Of a stretch of DNA of 18,428 nucleotides, positions 6,217 to 15,448 are shown one piece after another (the stretch's first letter is position 1; each line of letters starts with the position of its first letter). This DNA comes from FEN-1099 sp964511015. Its GTDB lineage: Bacteria; Lernaellota; Lernaellaia; Lernaellales; Lernaellaceae. The stretch spans positions 1 to 18,428 of the forward strand of contig CAZEDX010000081.1 in NCBI GenBank assembly GCA_964511015.1, read 5' to 3'. Below the pieces are notes generated by a model. The model had not been told where the DNA came from. It made no database searches and saw nothing but the letters and a program-made list of their open reading frames with translations. A program made the translations under genes and the position numbers.

Positions 6217-7167
6217 TTGTATTTCCTAGGTGTGGACGGTGGCGGCACCAAGACCGAAGTCGCCCTACTGGCGACCGACGGTACGGTGGTCAACAAGGCG
6301 ATTGGCGCCCCGTTGCGCATGAGTGCGCGGGCCAACAAACGCGTGCTGGCGCTCTTGCGAGACCTGATCGACTACACCTTGAAGCCGGCCGGCGCTTCGT
6401 GGGACCAAATCACCCATTTCGGCTTCGGTTTGTCCGGCGCCGATTTTGCCGACGAAATTCGCTTGCAATTCCAGGCCATCTGCCGCAGTTACCAGATAGC
6501 GCCCGCCCAATTGATGTTGGTCAACGATGGCGTCGTTGCGCTCTGGGGCGGATCTGACCGCGAACGGGCTGTGATTCTGCAACTCGGCACCGCCTACACC
6601 TCAGCCTATCGCAGCCGGTTCGGCGAAGAAGCGCCGCTGGATCATCTCAACGCCGGCGTGCAGTTCGAAATCCGGCGCCATATACTGACGACCGTCGCGC
6701 GCGTGATGGACGGCCGTGAAAAGCCGAGCCTGATGCGCGACATGGTTCGCAAGCACTATGGCTACGCGACCGAGGACGAACTACTCAAGGCCGCCACGCG
6801 CAACAAGCTCGACCGCGCCATGACGTTGTTCATCATCACCGTGCTGAACGAGGCGGTCGCCAAAGGAGATGAGGTTGCCGTGCGCATCGTGCACGAGGCG
6901 GCCGATTACTATCGGCGCGATGTCGTCTACTTGATCGACAAGGTCGGTGGCGGCGAAGTCGATGTGGTGCTGGGTGGTGGTTTGCTGTTGAACGGTCCGC
7001 CGTTGCTGCGCGAACTGCTCACGAATCAAGTGCTCACGGCGCGACCCACGGTCACGGTGCATACTCCCCATCTGCCGCCCGCTGTCGGCGCGGCGGTGAT
7101 GGCCGCGTTTGCGTCCGGATACGACCATCGCGCGGTCTTCCAGCGCGCCCAAGCCACCAATCGTTAG
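6217..7167 (+). CDS. BadF/NagK-type sugar kinase (ASKHA ATPase family)
   Basis: The protein begins YFLGVDGGGTKTEVALL, the phosphate-1 loop of the BadF/BadG/BcrA/BcrD ATPase family, which also contains N-acetylglucosamine kinase. Further family features are LVNDGVVALWGG (phosphate-2 region), a Gly-rich LQLGTAYTS stretch and VVLGGGLLLNG (adenosine-binding region). The neighbours favour a sugar or amino-sugar kinase over a benzoyl-CoA reductase subunit. I prefer TTG at 6217 as start (316 residues): GGAGG at 6205-6209 is 7 bases upstream, and homologues begin right at this point. ATG 6163 is an in-frame alternative, 4 bases after the previous stop, adding 18 Gly-rich, non-family residues behind a poor ribosome binding site. 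The gene ends 10 bases from the stop of the convergent epimerase gene. Confidence 0.8.
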   Translation: MYFLGVDGGGTKTEVALLATDGTVVNKAIGAPLRMSARANKRVLALLRDLIDYTLKPAGASWDQITHFGFGLSGADFADEIRLQFQAICRSYQIAPAQLMLVNDGVVALWGGSDRERAVILQLGTAYTSAYRSRFGEEAPLDHLNAGVQFEIRRHILTTVARVMDGREKPSLMRDMVRKHYGYATEDELLKAATRNKLDRAMTLFIITVLNEAVAKGDEVAVRIVHEAADYYRRDVVYLIDKVGGGEVDVVLGGGLLLNGPPLLRELLTNQVLTARPTVTVHTPHLPPAVGAAVMAAFASGYDHRAVFQRAQATNR

Positions 7168-7177
7168 CGAACGGTTC

Positions 7178-8128
7178 TTAGAATCCGATTAGCTCAATCA
7201 ACACGTGCCGGGTATCGCTCGTGCCGGGCGGCAGAAGCGTCATGCCGAACTTGCGGTCGAACGGCTCCTGCACGACCGAATCGTCCATTCCCTGCCAAGG
7301 TTCGATGCAGATGAACGGCGCTTGGGCGTCGGACCAGATGCCCAGGTGCGGGTAGTCGTCGAAGCTGACGCGCACGCCCAAGGCCTGATCGGGATCAAGC
7401 AATTCCACGAATCGCGCTTCCCGCGGCAGGTGGGAGAGGTCGAACATGTAGGTGCGGTCAAGTCCCGGTTCGGTGAACGGGAACGAGCCGGACGATTCGA
7501 TCTCTTCGCTTGTGCCGGTCAGGTAGCAGCGATCGTCGTTGTGCATCATCCGCAACTTGCCTTGCGGCAGCCGCAAGGCACAGCGCGCCTTGTCCCCGTC
7601 GCGGAACGGCGTATTGAAACCCGGGTGCCAACCCAATTGGAAGGGGAGCGGGCGCTCATCTTGGTTGGAAACCACCAGCGTTTGAATCAATCGATCCGCA
7701 TACAACGTGTAGGTAGCCGTCAGTGAAAAGCGCCACGGAAACATCGCCCGCGTCTCTTCGTTGTCGGTCAAGCGGTAAGACAGCATGGCGTGGTCGGCGG
7801 ATGTGTCGACGGCGACGATATCGAACGTGGAGTGCCGCGCGAAGCCGTGTTGTTTCTTGAACCAAATGCGCCGGCCGTCGGTGGTGGTCGACTTCAAATC
7901 GTGCATGCCGCCCACGATCGGGAACAGAATCGGCGCGTGACTCTTCCAGTACTTCGGCGGCGGCTCGACATGGCCGTTGCGCCACAACAAGGGAATCGCA
8001 CCGAGCCGCGGGTGTCGCCAGGTCATACCGATCAACTCGGCGCCCAGCCGGTTGACCAGAATATCCAGCCCCGGACCACTGAGGTGCGAAAGCCCGGATT
8101 CGCCGTTGTAGCGGTACACGAAAGGCAT
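7178..8128 (-). CDS. Aldose 1-epimerase-like (mutarotase superfamily) protein
   Basis: This 316-residue cytoplasmic protein of the galactose-mutarotase fold would interconvert the alpha and beta anomers of a sugar or sugar phosphate. Visible active-site elements are KKQHGFARH (His94), GWHPGFN (His168, the usual general acid) and CIEPWQGMDD near residue 280, with the Glu that acts as general base. Length and motif order match the family branch annotated as aldose 1-epimerase or LacX-like. ATG 8128 is preceded by a very strong AAAGGAGG. It is the last gene of the unit LbH protein, glmM, nagB-like, epimerase, 10 bases after the nagB-like stop. No terminator is visible in the 10 bases separating it from the convergent kinase gene. 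Confidence 0.85.
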   Translation of the reverse strand: MPFVYRYNGESGLSHLSGPGLDILVNRLGAELIGMTWRHPRLGAIPLLWRNGHVEPPPKYWKSHAPILFPIVGGMHDLKSTTTDGRRIWFKKQHGFARHSTFDIVAVDTSADHAMLSYRLTDNEETRAMFPWRFSLTATYTLYADRLIQTLVVSNQDERPLPFQLGWHPGFNTPFRDGDKARCALRLPQGKLRMMHNDDRCYLTGTSEEIESSGSFPFTEPGLDRTYMFDLSHLPREARFVELLDPDQALGVRVSFDDYPHLGIWSDAQAPFICIEPWQGMDDSVVQEPFDRKFGMTLLPPGTSDTRHVLIELIGF

Positions 8129-8138
8129 GGCGCCTCCT

Positions 8139-9167
8139 TTAAACCAGGCGTCCGGTGTGCGGGTCGCGGCTAAATTTCAACGCGGTCAGCTTCACCTTGG
8201 CGCGACCGGCGCGCCGGTCAAGCAGCCGGATTCCCATCTTCTTCAGTCGCGCGGCCTGGGCGAGGAGTTCGGCGCCTGCTGTGACATCGACAACGTAGAT
8301 CAGGCGTCCGCCGCGTTGGGCAAAACGTTGGCCGTAAGAAATGGGCAGGGCAGACGAAACCGGTCCAAGCAGCGAGTCGGTGACCGGCCGGGTTTTGCGC
8401 GAGCCGTTGGCCAGCAGCAGCACGGTTTGCGCCTGATAGACCAGCTCGGCGCCCATGCTGACCGCGTAGCGCGGACAGTCGCGTATCGAGGCAAAATGGC
8501 CGTCGGCTACCGCATTGCGGACCGTGTTGTCGTCCAAGCGCACCAGCAACATCTTGTGGCCGGCGAACGGAATACCGGCTTCGTGGAAAGCGACATGGCC
8601 GCGGCCACCGACGCCGATGATCTGCAGGTCGATGCCGCCGCATTGGCGGATCCGACGCGCGTAGCCGTCGAGAACCGTGCGACGCACCCAGGACAGATAG
8701 GCCGAGGTCGTGCGCGGACTAATGACCACCGCCCGGCCGGAATCGGCGCCGACCTCTTGCCAGCCGGTGGGGTTGGCTTTCAATTCGCGAATGAGCGTGG
8801 CCTGGTCGATGATGCAGCCGGCCGGGACGTTGGTTTCGCGGAACTTCCGGTTCAACAGGCCGAAAAGCTCCTGCACCATGAAGTAGCCATAGGCTTCCGG
8901 ATGTAGGGCCCGGGCCTGTGCATCGGCGCCCGGCAGGCCGATATATTCATCAAGGTTGAAACTGCGCAGGCGGCTGCTGTCGATCTCGCCGCGGTTGGCC
9001 GCTTTGGCCAGATGTTTGTACAGACCCGTCGGCGAATTGCCGGTTGCCAGTCCCAACACGCATTCCGGCTTCCGGCGCAGCACTTCGCGAATCTCGTGCT
9101 GCACAAGTTCGGCGGCCACCTCGCTGAGGTGGTCGAAATCTCTAGTAACGACTATTTCGATCGGCAT
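8139..9167 (-). CDS. NagB-like glucosamine-6-phosphate deaminase homologue with altered active site
   Basis: NagB converts glucosamine-6-phosphate to fructose-6-phosphate and ammonia. This 342-residue homologue has the phosphate-binding LATGNSPTGLY (residues 40-50) and SFNLDEYIGL (69-78) with Asp73, matching Asp72 of E. coli NagB. The second motif reads GVGGRGHVAFHEAG (185-198): His191 and Glu196 match E. coli His143 and Glu148, but Arg189 replaces the catalytic Asp141. The protein is also about 75 residues longer than E. coli NagB, with an insert around 120-178. ATG 9167 is preceded by GAGGGA; an upstream in-frame extension overlaps glmM and is not family-like. It may be a diverged deaminase, a sugar-phosphate isomerase or a regulatory homologue. 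It is co-oriented with glmM, 35 bases downstream of it. Confidence 0.8.
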   Translation of the reverse strand: MPIEIVVTRDFDHLSEVAAELVQHEIREVLRRKPECVLGLATGNSPTGLYKHLAKAANRGEIDSSRLRSFNLDEYIGLPGADAQARALHPEAYGYFMVQELFGLLNRKFRETNVPAGCIIDQATLIRELKANPTGWQEVGADSGRAVVISPRTTSAYLSWVRRTVLDGYARRIRQCGGIDLQIIGVGGRGHVAFHEAGIPFAGHKMLLVRLDDNTVRNAVADGHFASIRDCPRYAVSMGAELVYQAQTVLLLANGSRKTRPVTDSLLGPVSSALPISYGQRFAQRGGRLIYVVDVTAGAELLAQAARLKKMGIRLLDRRAGRAKVKLTALKFSRDPHTGRLV

Positions 9168-9202
9168 GTGCCATCCCTCGATTTCGGTTTTGCTTCGAGC
9201 GC

Positions 9203-10552
<1,350 letters not shown>

Positions 10553-10562
10553 CGGTGTCTCC

Positions 10563-11816
10563 TCAATCCTGCTGATTGTTCTGGAAAAGCGCGAAAGACG
10601 GCAGCCGATCAGCAGCCGCCCGGCAGATCGTTTCTACGATCGCCTCCAGCCAGCCGGTGCCCAGCGCTGCCGCGTCGGGTGGCAAATCCTGAATCGTGCG
10701 GACATATTTCTGATCCGGATCGAGCCCGTTGGGGAACAGCCGCGCCAGGAACTTGTCGCGTAGTTCCGCCGCGGTTTCAGCGGCGGTGGGACCGGCAAGA
10801 AGCTCGGCCAACTCGCCAAACCGGGCGCCGAATTCGCTCTTGCGCGGGTCGGGCCCGCCGGCTTCCAGCGAGGCGGGCATGTTGCCCGCGACGACCTTGA
10901 GCCGTTTGGTCCGCTCGTCGAGCGCCTGCGCCAGGGCCTTCTGCGCGCCGGCGTAGATTAGCGGGCCGAATTCCTGATTCGCCAGGAAACGTTGCCGCAC
11001 GTGGGTGTACCATTCCCGCAACGCCAGCAGGTTGGCCAGGTAGTAGACATTGTTTTCCACAAGGCGCCGCAAATTGGGGTAGAGCATGGGCGTGTATTCG
11101 GTCACGGTGTCGCGCCGCCCGCCGACGACCACTAGCCGGTTCTCGTCGAGATAGTCGCCGCGCAGTATCGAGCCGGCCGCCACGACGTTGCCGAAGCCGA
11201 GGCGCAACGGACCGACCGCGCCGCCCTGTCCGCCCAGAAAGATCGGCGGCTGTCTCAACATCACGCCCCGCGCCACGTCACCGAACAGCGACGCGGTTGC
11301 TTTGTCGCCGTCGGGGGTGAAATTGAAGTGGATGTACGAGCTACCGACTTCGCTGTGGTTCTTACGGCTGGTGCCGCCGGCCATCAGGCAGTCGCAGAAG
11401 TTGATCAGACTGCCTAGCGTGACAAACGGAAAAAGAATCGTCTGTTTCAGGCCGACGCAATGCGCCCCGTTCGCTTCTTCCTCCAGCAGACACGCTTCGC
11501 GGATCTGCGCACCGGAGCCGACATTGGCGCCTTCCAGAAACACCGACTGCCGGAAGTAGCCGCCTTTGAGCTCCACGCCGGAGGCGAGCTGGCAGTTGTC
11601 GAGGGTGACCGGCGCTTCGGCGCCCAGCTTGACGTCATGGGAGATCACCGTGTCGCGGCCGTGAATGCGGCAGCCGGGAAAGATGACCACATTGTTGCCG
11701 GAGATGTGATCGAGGGGCACCTCCTCGCCCAGGTCGACGCTTTGCGGATTGGGCATGGTCACGCCCATTTCCTGTAAGATTGCCAGGCGGGTTTTGTTCT
11801 TCGGCTTCGGATCCAC
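10563..11816 (-). CDS. Left-handed beta-helix (hexapeptide) GlmU-like protein
   Basis: About 417 residues. Residues about 35-225 carry hexapeptide-type turns of a left-handed beta-helix, with strongly conserved-looking blocks such as VGLKQTILFPFVTLGS (121-136), GGTSRKNHSEVGSSYIHF (147-164) and IFLGGQGGAVGP (192-203). Residues about 240-417 are mainly helical. There is no N-terminal nucleotidyltransferase domain, although related proteins tend to be annotated as UDP-GlcNAc pyrophosphorylase-like or GlmU-like. GTG 11816 is chosen as start: GAGG lies 6 bases upstream and the following VDPKPKNKTRLAILQ leads smoothly into the conserved part; the distal ATG overlaps the divergent gene. As first gene of the unit with glmM it probably works in amino-sugar nucleotide formation or its control, but activity is unproven. 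Confidence 0.75.
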   Translation of the reverse strand: MDPKPKNKTRLAILQEMGVTMPNPQSVDLGEEVPLDHISGNNVVIFPGCRIHGRDTVISHDVKLGAEAPVTLDNCQLASGVELKGGYFRQSVFLEGANVGSGAQIREACLLEEEANGAHCVGLKQTILFPFVTLGSLINFCDCLMAGGTSRKNHSEVGSSYIHFNFTPDGDKATASLFGDVARGVMLRQPPIFLGGQGGAVGPLRLGFGNVVAAGSILRGDYLDENRLVVVGGRRDTVTEYTPMLYPNLRRLVENNVYYLANLLALREWYTHVRQRFLANQEFGPLIYAGAQKALAQALDERTKRLKVVAGNMPASLEAGGPDPRKSEFGARFGELAELLAGPTAAETAAELRDKFLARLFPNGLDPDQKYVRTIQDLPPDAAALGTGWLEAIVETICRAAADRLPSFALFQNNQQD

Positions 11817-11845
11817 AGTGAACCTCGTTTCGCAGTGAAGATGCC

Positions 11846-11874
11846 ATTTAACAACTGTTTGTTGAATTCGGCAA
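11846..11874 (-). promoter_or_regulatory. Candidate promoter of the amino-sugar unit
   Basis: Read on the minus strand, TTGCCG (11874-11869) and TTAAAT (11851-11846) are 17 bases apart, placing transcription about 25-30 bases upstream of the GTG start at 11816. Each box matches four of six consensus positions, so this is moderate evidence. Confidence 0.35.
11847..11866. promoter_or_regulatory. 20-bp palindrome, candidate operator
   Basis: TTTAACAA and TTGTTGAA are inverted copies with one mismatch around a 4-base centre, CTGT. The palindrome lies in the 112-base gap between divergent units and covers the spacer and -10 box of the candidate minus-strand promoter. That position suits a dimeric repressor. 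No regulator gene is visible in the window. Confidence 0.4.
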
Positions 11875-11928
11875 CGGTTTGTGGTTAATCTCCTTGCTCC
11901 GGAGAAAACGACGGGTGGAGGTGTCCCT

Positions 11929-13134
11929 ATGCGGCAAGGCAATCTGGTGATCGGTCAATCCGGCGGCCCGACGGCGGTCATCAACGCCTCGTTGGTCGGT
12001 GTGATTCACGAAGCCAAGAAACACGGTTTCATCCAACAGCTCTACGGGATGCGGTGGGGCATCCAGGGGTTCCTTGAGGACAACCTGGTCGACCTGCGCG
12101 CCGAAAGCGACGCCGAGTTGGCGCTGCTGAAGAACACGCCGTCGTCGGCGCTCGGCTCCTGCCGGCTGAAAATGAAAGACGAGCACTTGCCGCAGGTGTT
12201 GGCGATGCTGCGCAAACACGATATCCGCTACCTGTTCTATATCGGCGGCGACGATTCGCAGAACACGACCCATCGCATCGTGGAATACTGCCGCGCACAG
12301 GGCTACGAGATGGTCGGCATCGGCATTCCCAAAACGGTGGACAACGACCTGTACGGCACCGACCACACGCCGGGGTTCGGTTCGGCGGCGCGTTACGTGG
12401 CGCTGTCGGCATTGCAGGGCGGCACGCTTGCTCGCGACATGCAGAAGGTCGACCCGGTGCTGGTCTATCAGGCCGTCGGCCGCGACGCCGGCTGGCTGGC
12501 CGCCGCCGCCGCGCTGGCCAAGAAGTATGAAGCCGATCCGCCCCACCTAATCTACATTCCCGAACGGCCGTTCACCAAGGAACGGCTGTACGCCGACATT
12601 GAACGCTGTTACCGCAAGTACGGCTTTGTTTCGATCGTCATCGGCGAAGGCATCGCGTATCCGGACGGCAGCCCGGTCAGCGGCACGCAGATGATCGACA
12701 AGTTCGGCAACCTCGAATTCGGCGCCATGGGCGGTGTTTCGGCGGCAATGGTGGTCAAACAGCTCGCCTGCGAACACCTGGACGTGCGGGGCGAATTCCA
12801 GATCGTCGAATCGCTGCAGATGGCGGCGGACGACCGTGTCTCGCTGGTCGACCGCGAAGAGGCTTACCAGGCTGGAGTCGAGGCCGTGCGACTCGCCGCG
12901 GCCGGCGAAAACGGCAAGATGGTGGCGTTCGCGCGTGCGCCCGGCGACCAGTACGTGTGCCGCTACGTATCAGTGCCGTTGACCAAGGTGAACGAAGGCA
13001 AGCAGCGTATGCCCGACAGCTTTATCGACGACGCCAACAGCTTCGTTACCGAGGCGTTCCTGCAGTACCTGCGGCCGCTGGTCGGCCCGCTGCCGGAATA
13101 CGCCCGGTTGCGCTATCAACCGCGCCAAGGGTGA
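11929..13134 (+). CDS. pfp: PPi-dependent 6-phosphofructokinase
   Basis: This 401-residue enzyme phosphorylates fructose-6-phosphate to fructose-1,6-bisphosphate. It starts LVIGQSGGPTAVINASLVG. Two diagnostic sites indicate pyrophosphate rather than ATP as donor: GGDDS (106-110), where ATP enzymes have GGDGS, and PKTVDND (134-140), where ATP enzymes have PGTIDND; Asp138 is the catalytic base. TPGFGSAARY (147-156) follows as in the family. ATG 11929 has GGAGG about 7 bases upstream; the longer in-frame start at 11881 is not family-like. It is divergent from the LbH-glmM unit across the palindrome and 7 bases upstream of the glycosidase gene, so its job is probably tied to fructose-6-phosphate arising from that pathway. 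The PPi reaction is reversible, so gluconeogenic use is also possible. Confidence 0.88.
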   Translation: MRQGNLVIGQSGGPTAVINASLVGVIHEAKKHGFIQQLYGMRWGIQGFLEDNLVDLRAESDAELALLKNTPSSALGSCRLKMKDEHLPQVLAMLRKHDIRYLFYIGGDDSQNTTHRIVEYCRAQGYEMVGIGIPKTVDNDLYGTDHTPGFGSAARYVALSALQGGTLARDMQKVDPVLVYQAVGRDAGWLAAAAALAKKYEADPPHLIYIPERPFTKERLYADIERCYRKYGFVSIVIGEGIAYPDGSPVSGTQMIDKFGNLEFGAMGGVSAAMVVKQLACEHLDVRGEFQIVESLQMAADDRVSLVDREEAYQAGVEAVRLAAAGENGKMVAFARAPGDQYVCRYVSVPLTKVNEGKQRMPDSFIDDANSFVTEAFLQYLRPLVGPLPEYARLRYQPRQG

Positions 13135-13141
13135 GGTGAAC

Positions 13142-15352
13142 ATGCCGAAATTCACATACCGCGACGGTCGTTTCTTCCGCGACGGCCAACCGTTCTACTT
13201 CGTCGCCGCGGAGTACCAGTACTACCGCGACAAGCGCGCGAACTGGCCGCTGCGCCTGGCGCAACTCAAGGCCGGCCACTGCAATGTAATTGCGTTTTAT
13301 ATTCCGTGGCGGCACCACATCCGGCACGACAATCGCACCGGTGCCATTTCGTACGACTTCACCGGCGCCACGCTCGACTCGCGTGATCTGGTGACCTTTC
13401 TCAACCATTGCCGCGACCAGGGCTTCTACGTGCTGGCCAAGCCCGGCCCGTTCGTCCATTCGGAACTGAACATCGGCGGCTTGCCCGACGTGACTTCGCC
13501 CTCGTTCAATCCGGAAATCGAGCCGGTGCGTCTGTTCAACCAGAAACCGGTCTATTGGGAATACGACCACACGCAATTACCGTCGCCCAACGATCCGGTG
13601 TTCGACAAGCTCGCGCGCGAGTGGCTGGGCGCGGTGGCCAAGGTGCTGGCGCCGTACGTCGGCGAAGCCGGCCCGGTGATCGGCATCCAGTTGCTCGACG
13701 AAACAATCTACTGCACCTCTAACGATCCGCCGTGGACCTTCGGCTACGACGCGCCCGACATGCGCCATTTTCACCGCCTGCTGAAAGACAAGTACCGCAC
13801 GATCGCCAACTACAACGCGCTGCACGGCACGGAATACAAGGCGTTCGACTTCGTTCCCGCGCCGGTCTTGGCGCCCGGTGAAAAGCTGCCCGCCACGAGG
13901 CCGGGGCTGCTGAGCTTCATGGATTGGGGCGAGTTCCAGTGGCGCGTGCGCCGCGACTACTACGCCCGTTACAAGCAATATTTGGGCATCGCTTTGCCGC
14001 ACCTGACCAACTTCGCCGGCATCACGCCGCCGATCGTCGAGAACGTGCCCGATGCGCACGAAGACCCAGCCAAGCCCGTGCCGGCCGACTACGTGAAGCT
14101 CTATGCCGACTGGTGGTTTGCGCAGAATCGTGTCGATCAAGACCGGGACGTTTATGAATACGGCATGATCTCCTGGCTGGGCGTGGCGGCATACAACATC
14201 GGCGACGCGTCGTCCGAACCCGGCGAGTTGGGCGACAATGTCGTGTTCAACCGCTACATCAACACCGCCCGTCGCCGCCGCGGCATCAACATCGAAGAGA
14301 ACTGGGGCTTCGCCAAGCTCTACCATCCGCTGTCGAAGTACCCCCTGATCCCGTTCTTCCAGACGTTGGCGTCGGTCGCCGGTGGTTGCACTGGCTACGT
14401 GATTTTCACCGGCGTCAACCACGGCTACTGGGTCGACGATCTCGACCGCACGACGCAGAAGCAGTATCGCACCTTCCCGTCCGACGCGCCGATCGGCGAA
14501 AACGGCGAGACCGGCGAAATGTACGCGGCGATGTCGCTGCTCAACGAGTGGTTCGTGCGGGAAGGTGAAGGGTTCCTGCGCGCCGAGTTGGATATGGATG
14601 TCTGCTTCCTGATCTACCCCGACTACGCGTCGATTTCATCCTGGGTGCCCTCGGCCAAAGAATGGGCGCTGCCGCATGCCATTCCACGCGCTGGCGTCGA
14701 GGCGATCGAGCCGGCGTCGATGATCTGCAACACACACGGCGTCAACTACGATTTCGCCGAACTGCCTGCCTTGTCCGTCGACGAGTTGTTGGCTAAGCCG
14801 GTCGCGGCCTTCTACTCCGGCTTTTTCCTCGCCGAGCCGGAGCAGCGGAAACTAGTTGCCTTCGTCCAACGTGGGGGTAAGCTGATTCTCAGCGGCGAAC
14901 TGCCGCAAGTCGACGAGCGGATGCAGCCATGCACCGTGCTGGCCGACTTCGTACGCACGGAGCCGGCCGGGCTGCTCTATTCGACGGGCAACATCTTCAA
15001 CCACGAAGGCGCCTTTCTCGGAAACCTGCGCCTGGCCGGTTGGCAGAAGCGGGTGAGCTATTCCGACCTGCTGCGCGCATTCGTCTACCGTCACGAAAAC
15101 GACTTCTATGTCTTTTTCTTCAACTTCGACCGCACGGGAAAGCACGATAAGTTCATCGAATTCTACGGCCGGCGGTTGGAGTTGACGGTGGGGTCGAAGA
15201 CCTGCGGCGTCGTGCACGTGCGCGGCAATCGGATCGTGTCATATGTCGTCAAAGCCGTGAACGAATTCGAGCAGGAAACGGCAGACGTGCGCCTGATCCT
15301 CGGCACGCAGGAAATCGCCTTCACTGGCGACCGCGCGGAGTACAACCTTTAG
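13142..15352 (+). CDS. GH35-like beta-glycosidase (cytoplasmic)
   Basis: This 736-residue glycoside hydrolase is of the GH35/GH42-like TIM-barrel type. Near the N terminus, FVAAEYQYYRDKRANWPLRL corresponds to the family strand-helix 1. NVIAFYIPWRHH (48-59), DLVTFLNHCRDQGFYVLAKP (82-101) and GPFVHSELNIGGLPD (102-116) follow in family order. The probable acid/base is Glu187 in GPVIGIQLLDETIY (177-190), where GH35 usually has QxENEY. A candidate nucleophile is Glu385 or Glu386 in GINIEENWGF. There is no signal peptide, so the substrate must be imported. Family members act on beta-galactosides, and some archaeal members are exo-beta-glucosaminidases. The amino-sugar neighbours make the second option worth considering. 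ATG 13142 uses GAGGTG, which overlaps the stop of the phosphofructokinase gene, so translation is probably coupled. Confidence 0.8.
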   Translation: MPKFTYRDGRFFRDGQPFYFVAAEYQYYRDKRANWPLRLAQLKAGHCNVIAFYIPWRHHIRHDNRTGAISYDFTGATLDSRDLVTFLNHCRDQGFYVLAKPGPFVHSELNIGGLPDVTSPSFNPEIEPVRLFNQKPVYWEYDHTQLPSPNDPVFDKLAREWLGAVAKVLAPYVGEAGPVIGIQLLDETIYCTSNDPPWTFGYDAPDMRHFHRLLKDKYRTIANYNALHGTEYKAFDFVPAPVLAPGEKLPATRPGLLSFMDWGEFQWRVRRDYYARYKQYLGIALPHLTNFAGITPPIVENVPDAHEDPAKPVPADYVKLYADWWFAQNRVDQDRDVYEYGMISWLGVAAYNIGDASSEPGELGDNVVFNRYINTARRRRGINIEENWGFAKLYHPLSKYPLIPFFQTLASVAGGCTGYVIFTGVNHGYWVDDLDRTTQKQYRTFPSDAPIGENGETGEMYAAMSLLNEWFVREGEGFLRAELDMDVCFLIYPDYASISSWVPSAKEWALPHAIPRAGVEAIEPASMICNTHGVNYDFAELPALSVDELLAKPVAAFYSGFFLAEPEQRKLVAFVQRGGKLILSGELPQVDERMQPCTVLADFVRTEPAGLLYSTGNIFNHEGAFLGNLRLAGWQKRVSYSDLLRAFVYRHENDFYVFFFNFDRTGKHDKFIEFYGRRLELTVGSKTCGVVHVRGNRIVSYVVKAVNEFEQETADVRLILGTQEIAFTGDRAEYNL

Positions 15353-15367
15353 TACTGATGCCGGAAG

Positions 15368-15396
15368 TTGATAATTGCCCCAACGTGCATTAGTGT
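15368..15396 (+). promoter_or_regulatory. Weak candidate promoter for the DUF362 gene
   Basis: TTGATA (15368-15373) is a good -35 match, but TAGTGT (15391-15396), 17 bases on, is a poor -10. It lies in the 96-base gap after the glycosidase gene, where no terminator is visible, so read-through from upstream is also possible. Confidence 0.25.
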
Positions 15397-15448
15397 TTAC
15401 GCTCCAAACGGGCGGCCACCGTCGCACGGCCGCTGAGGAGAGACGAAC

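Noticed and set aside
8127..8906. Plus-strand open frame of 259 residues opposite the nagB-like gene
   Set aside because: Complement shadow of a gene with clear family motifs; no recognisable domain.
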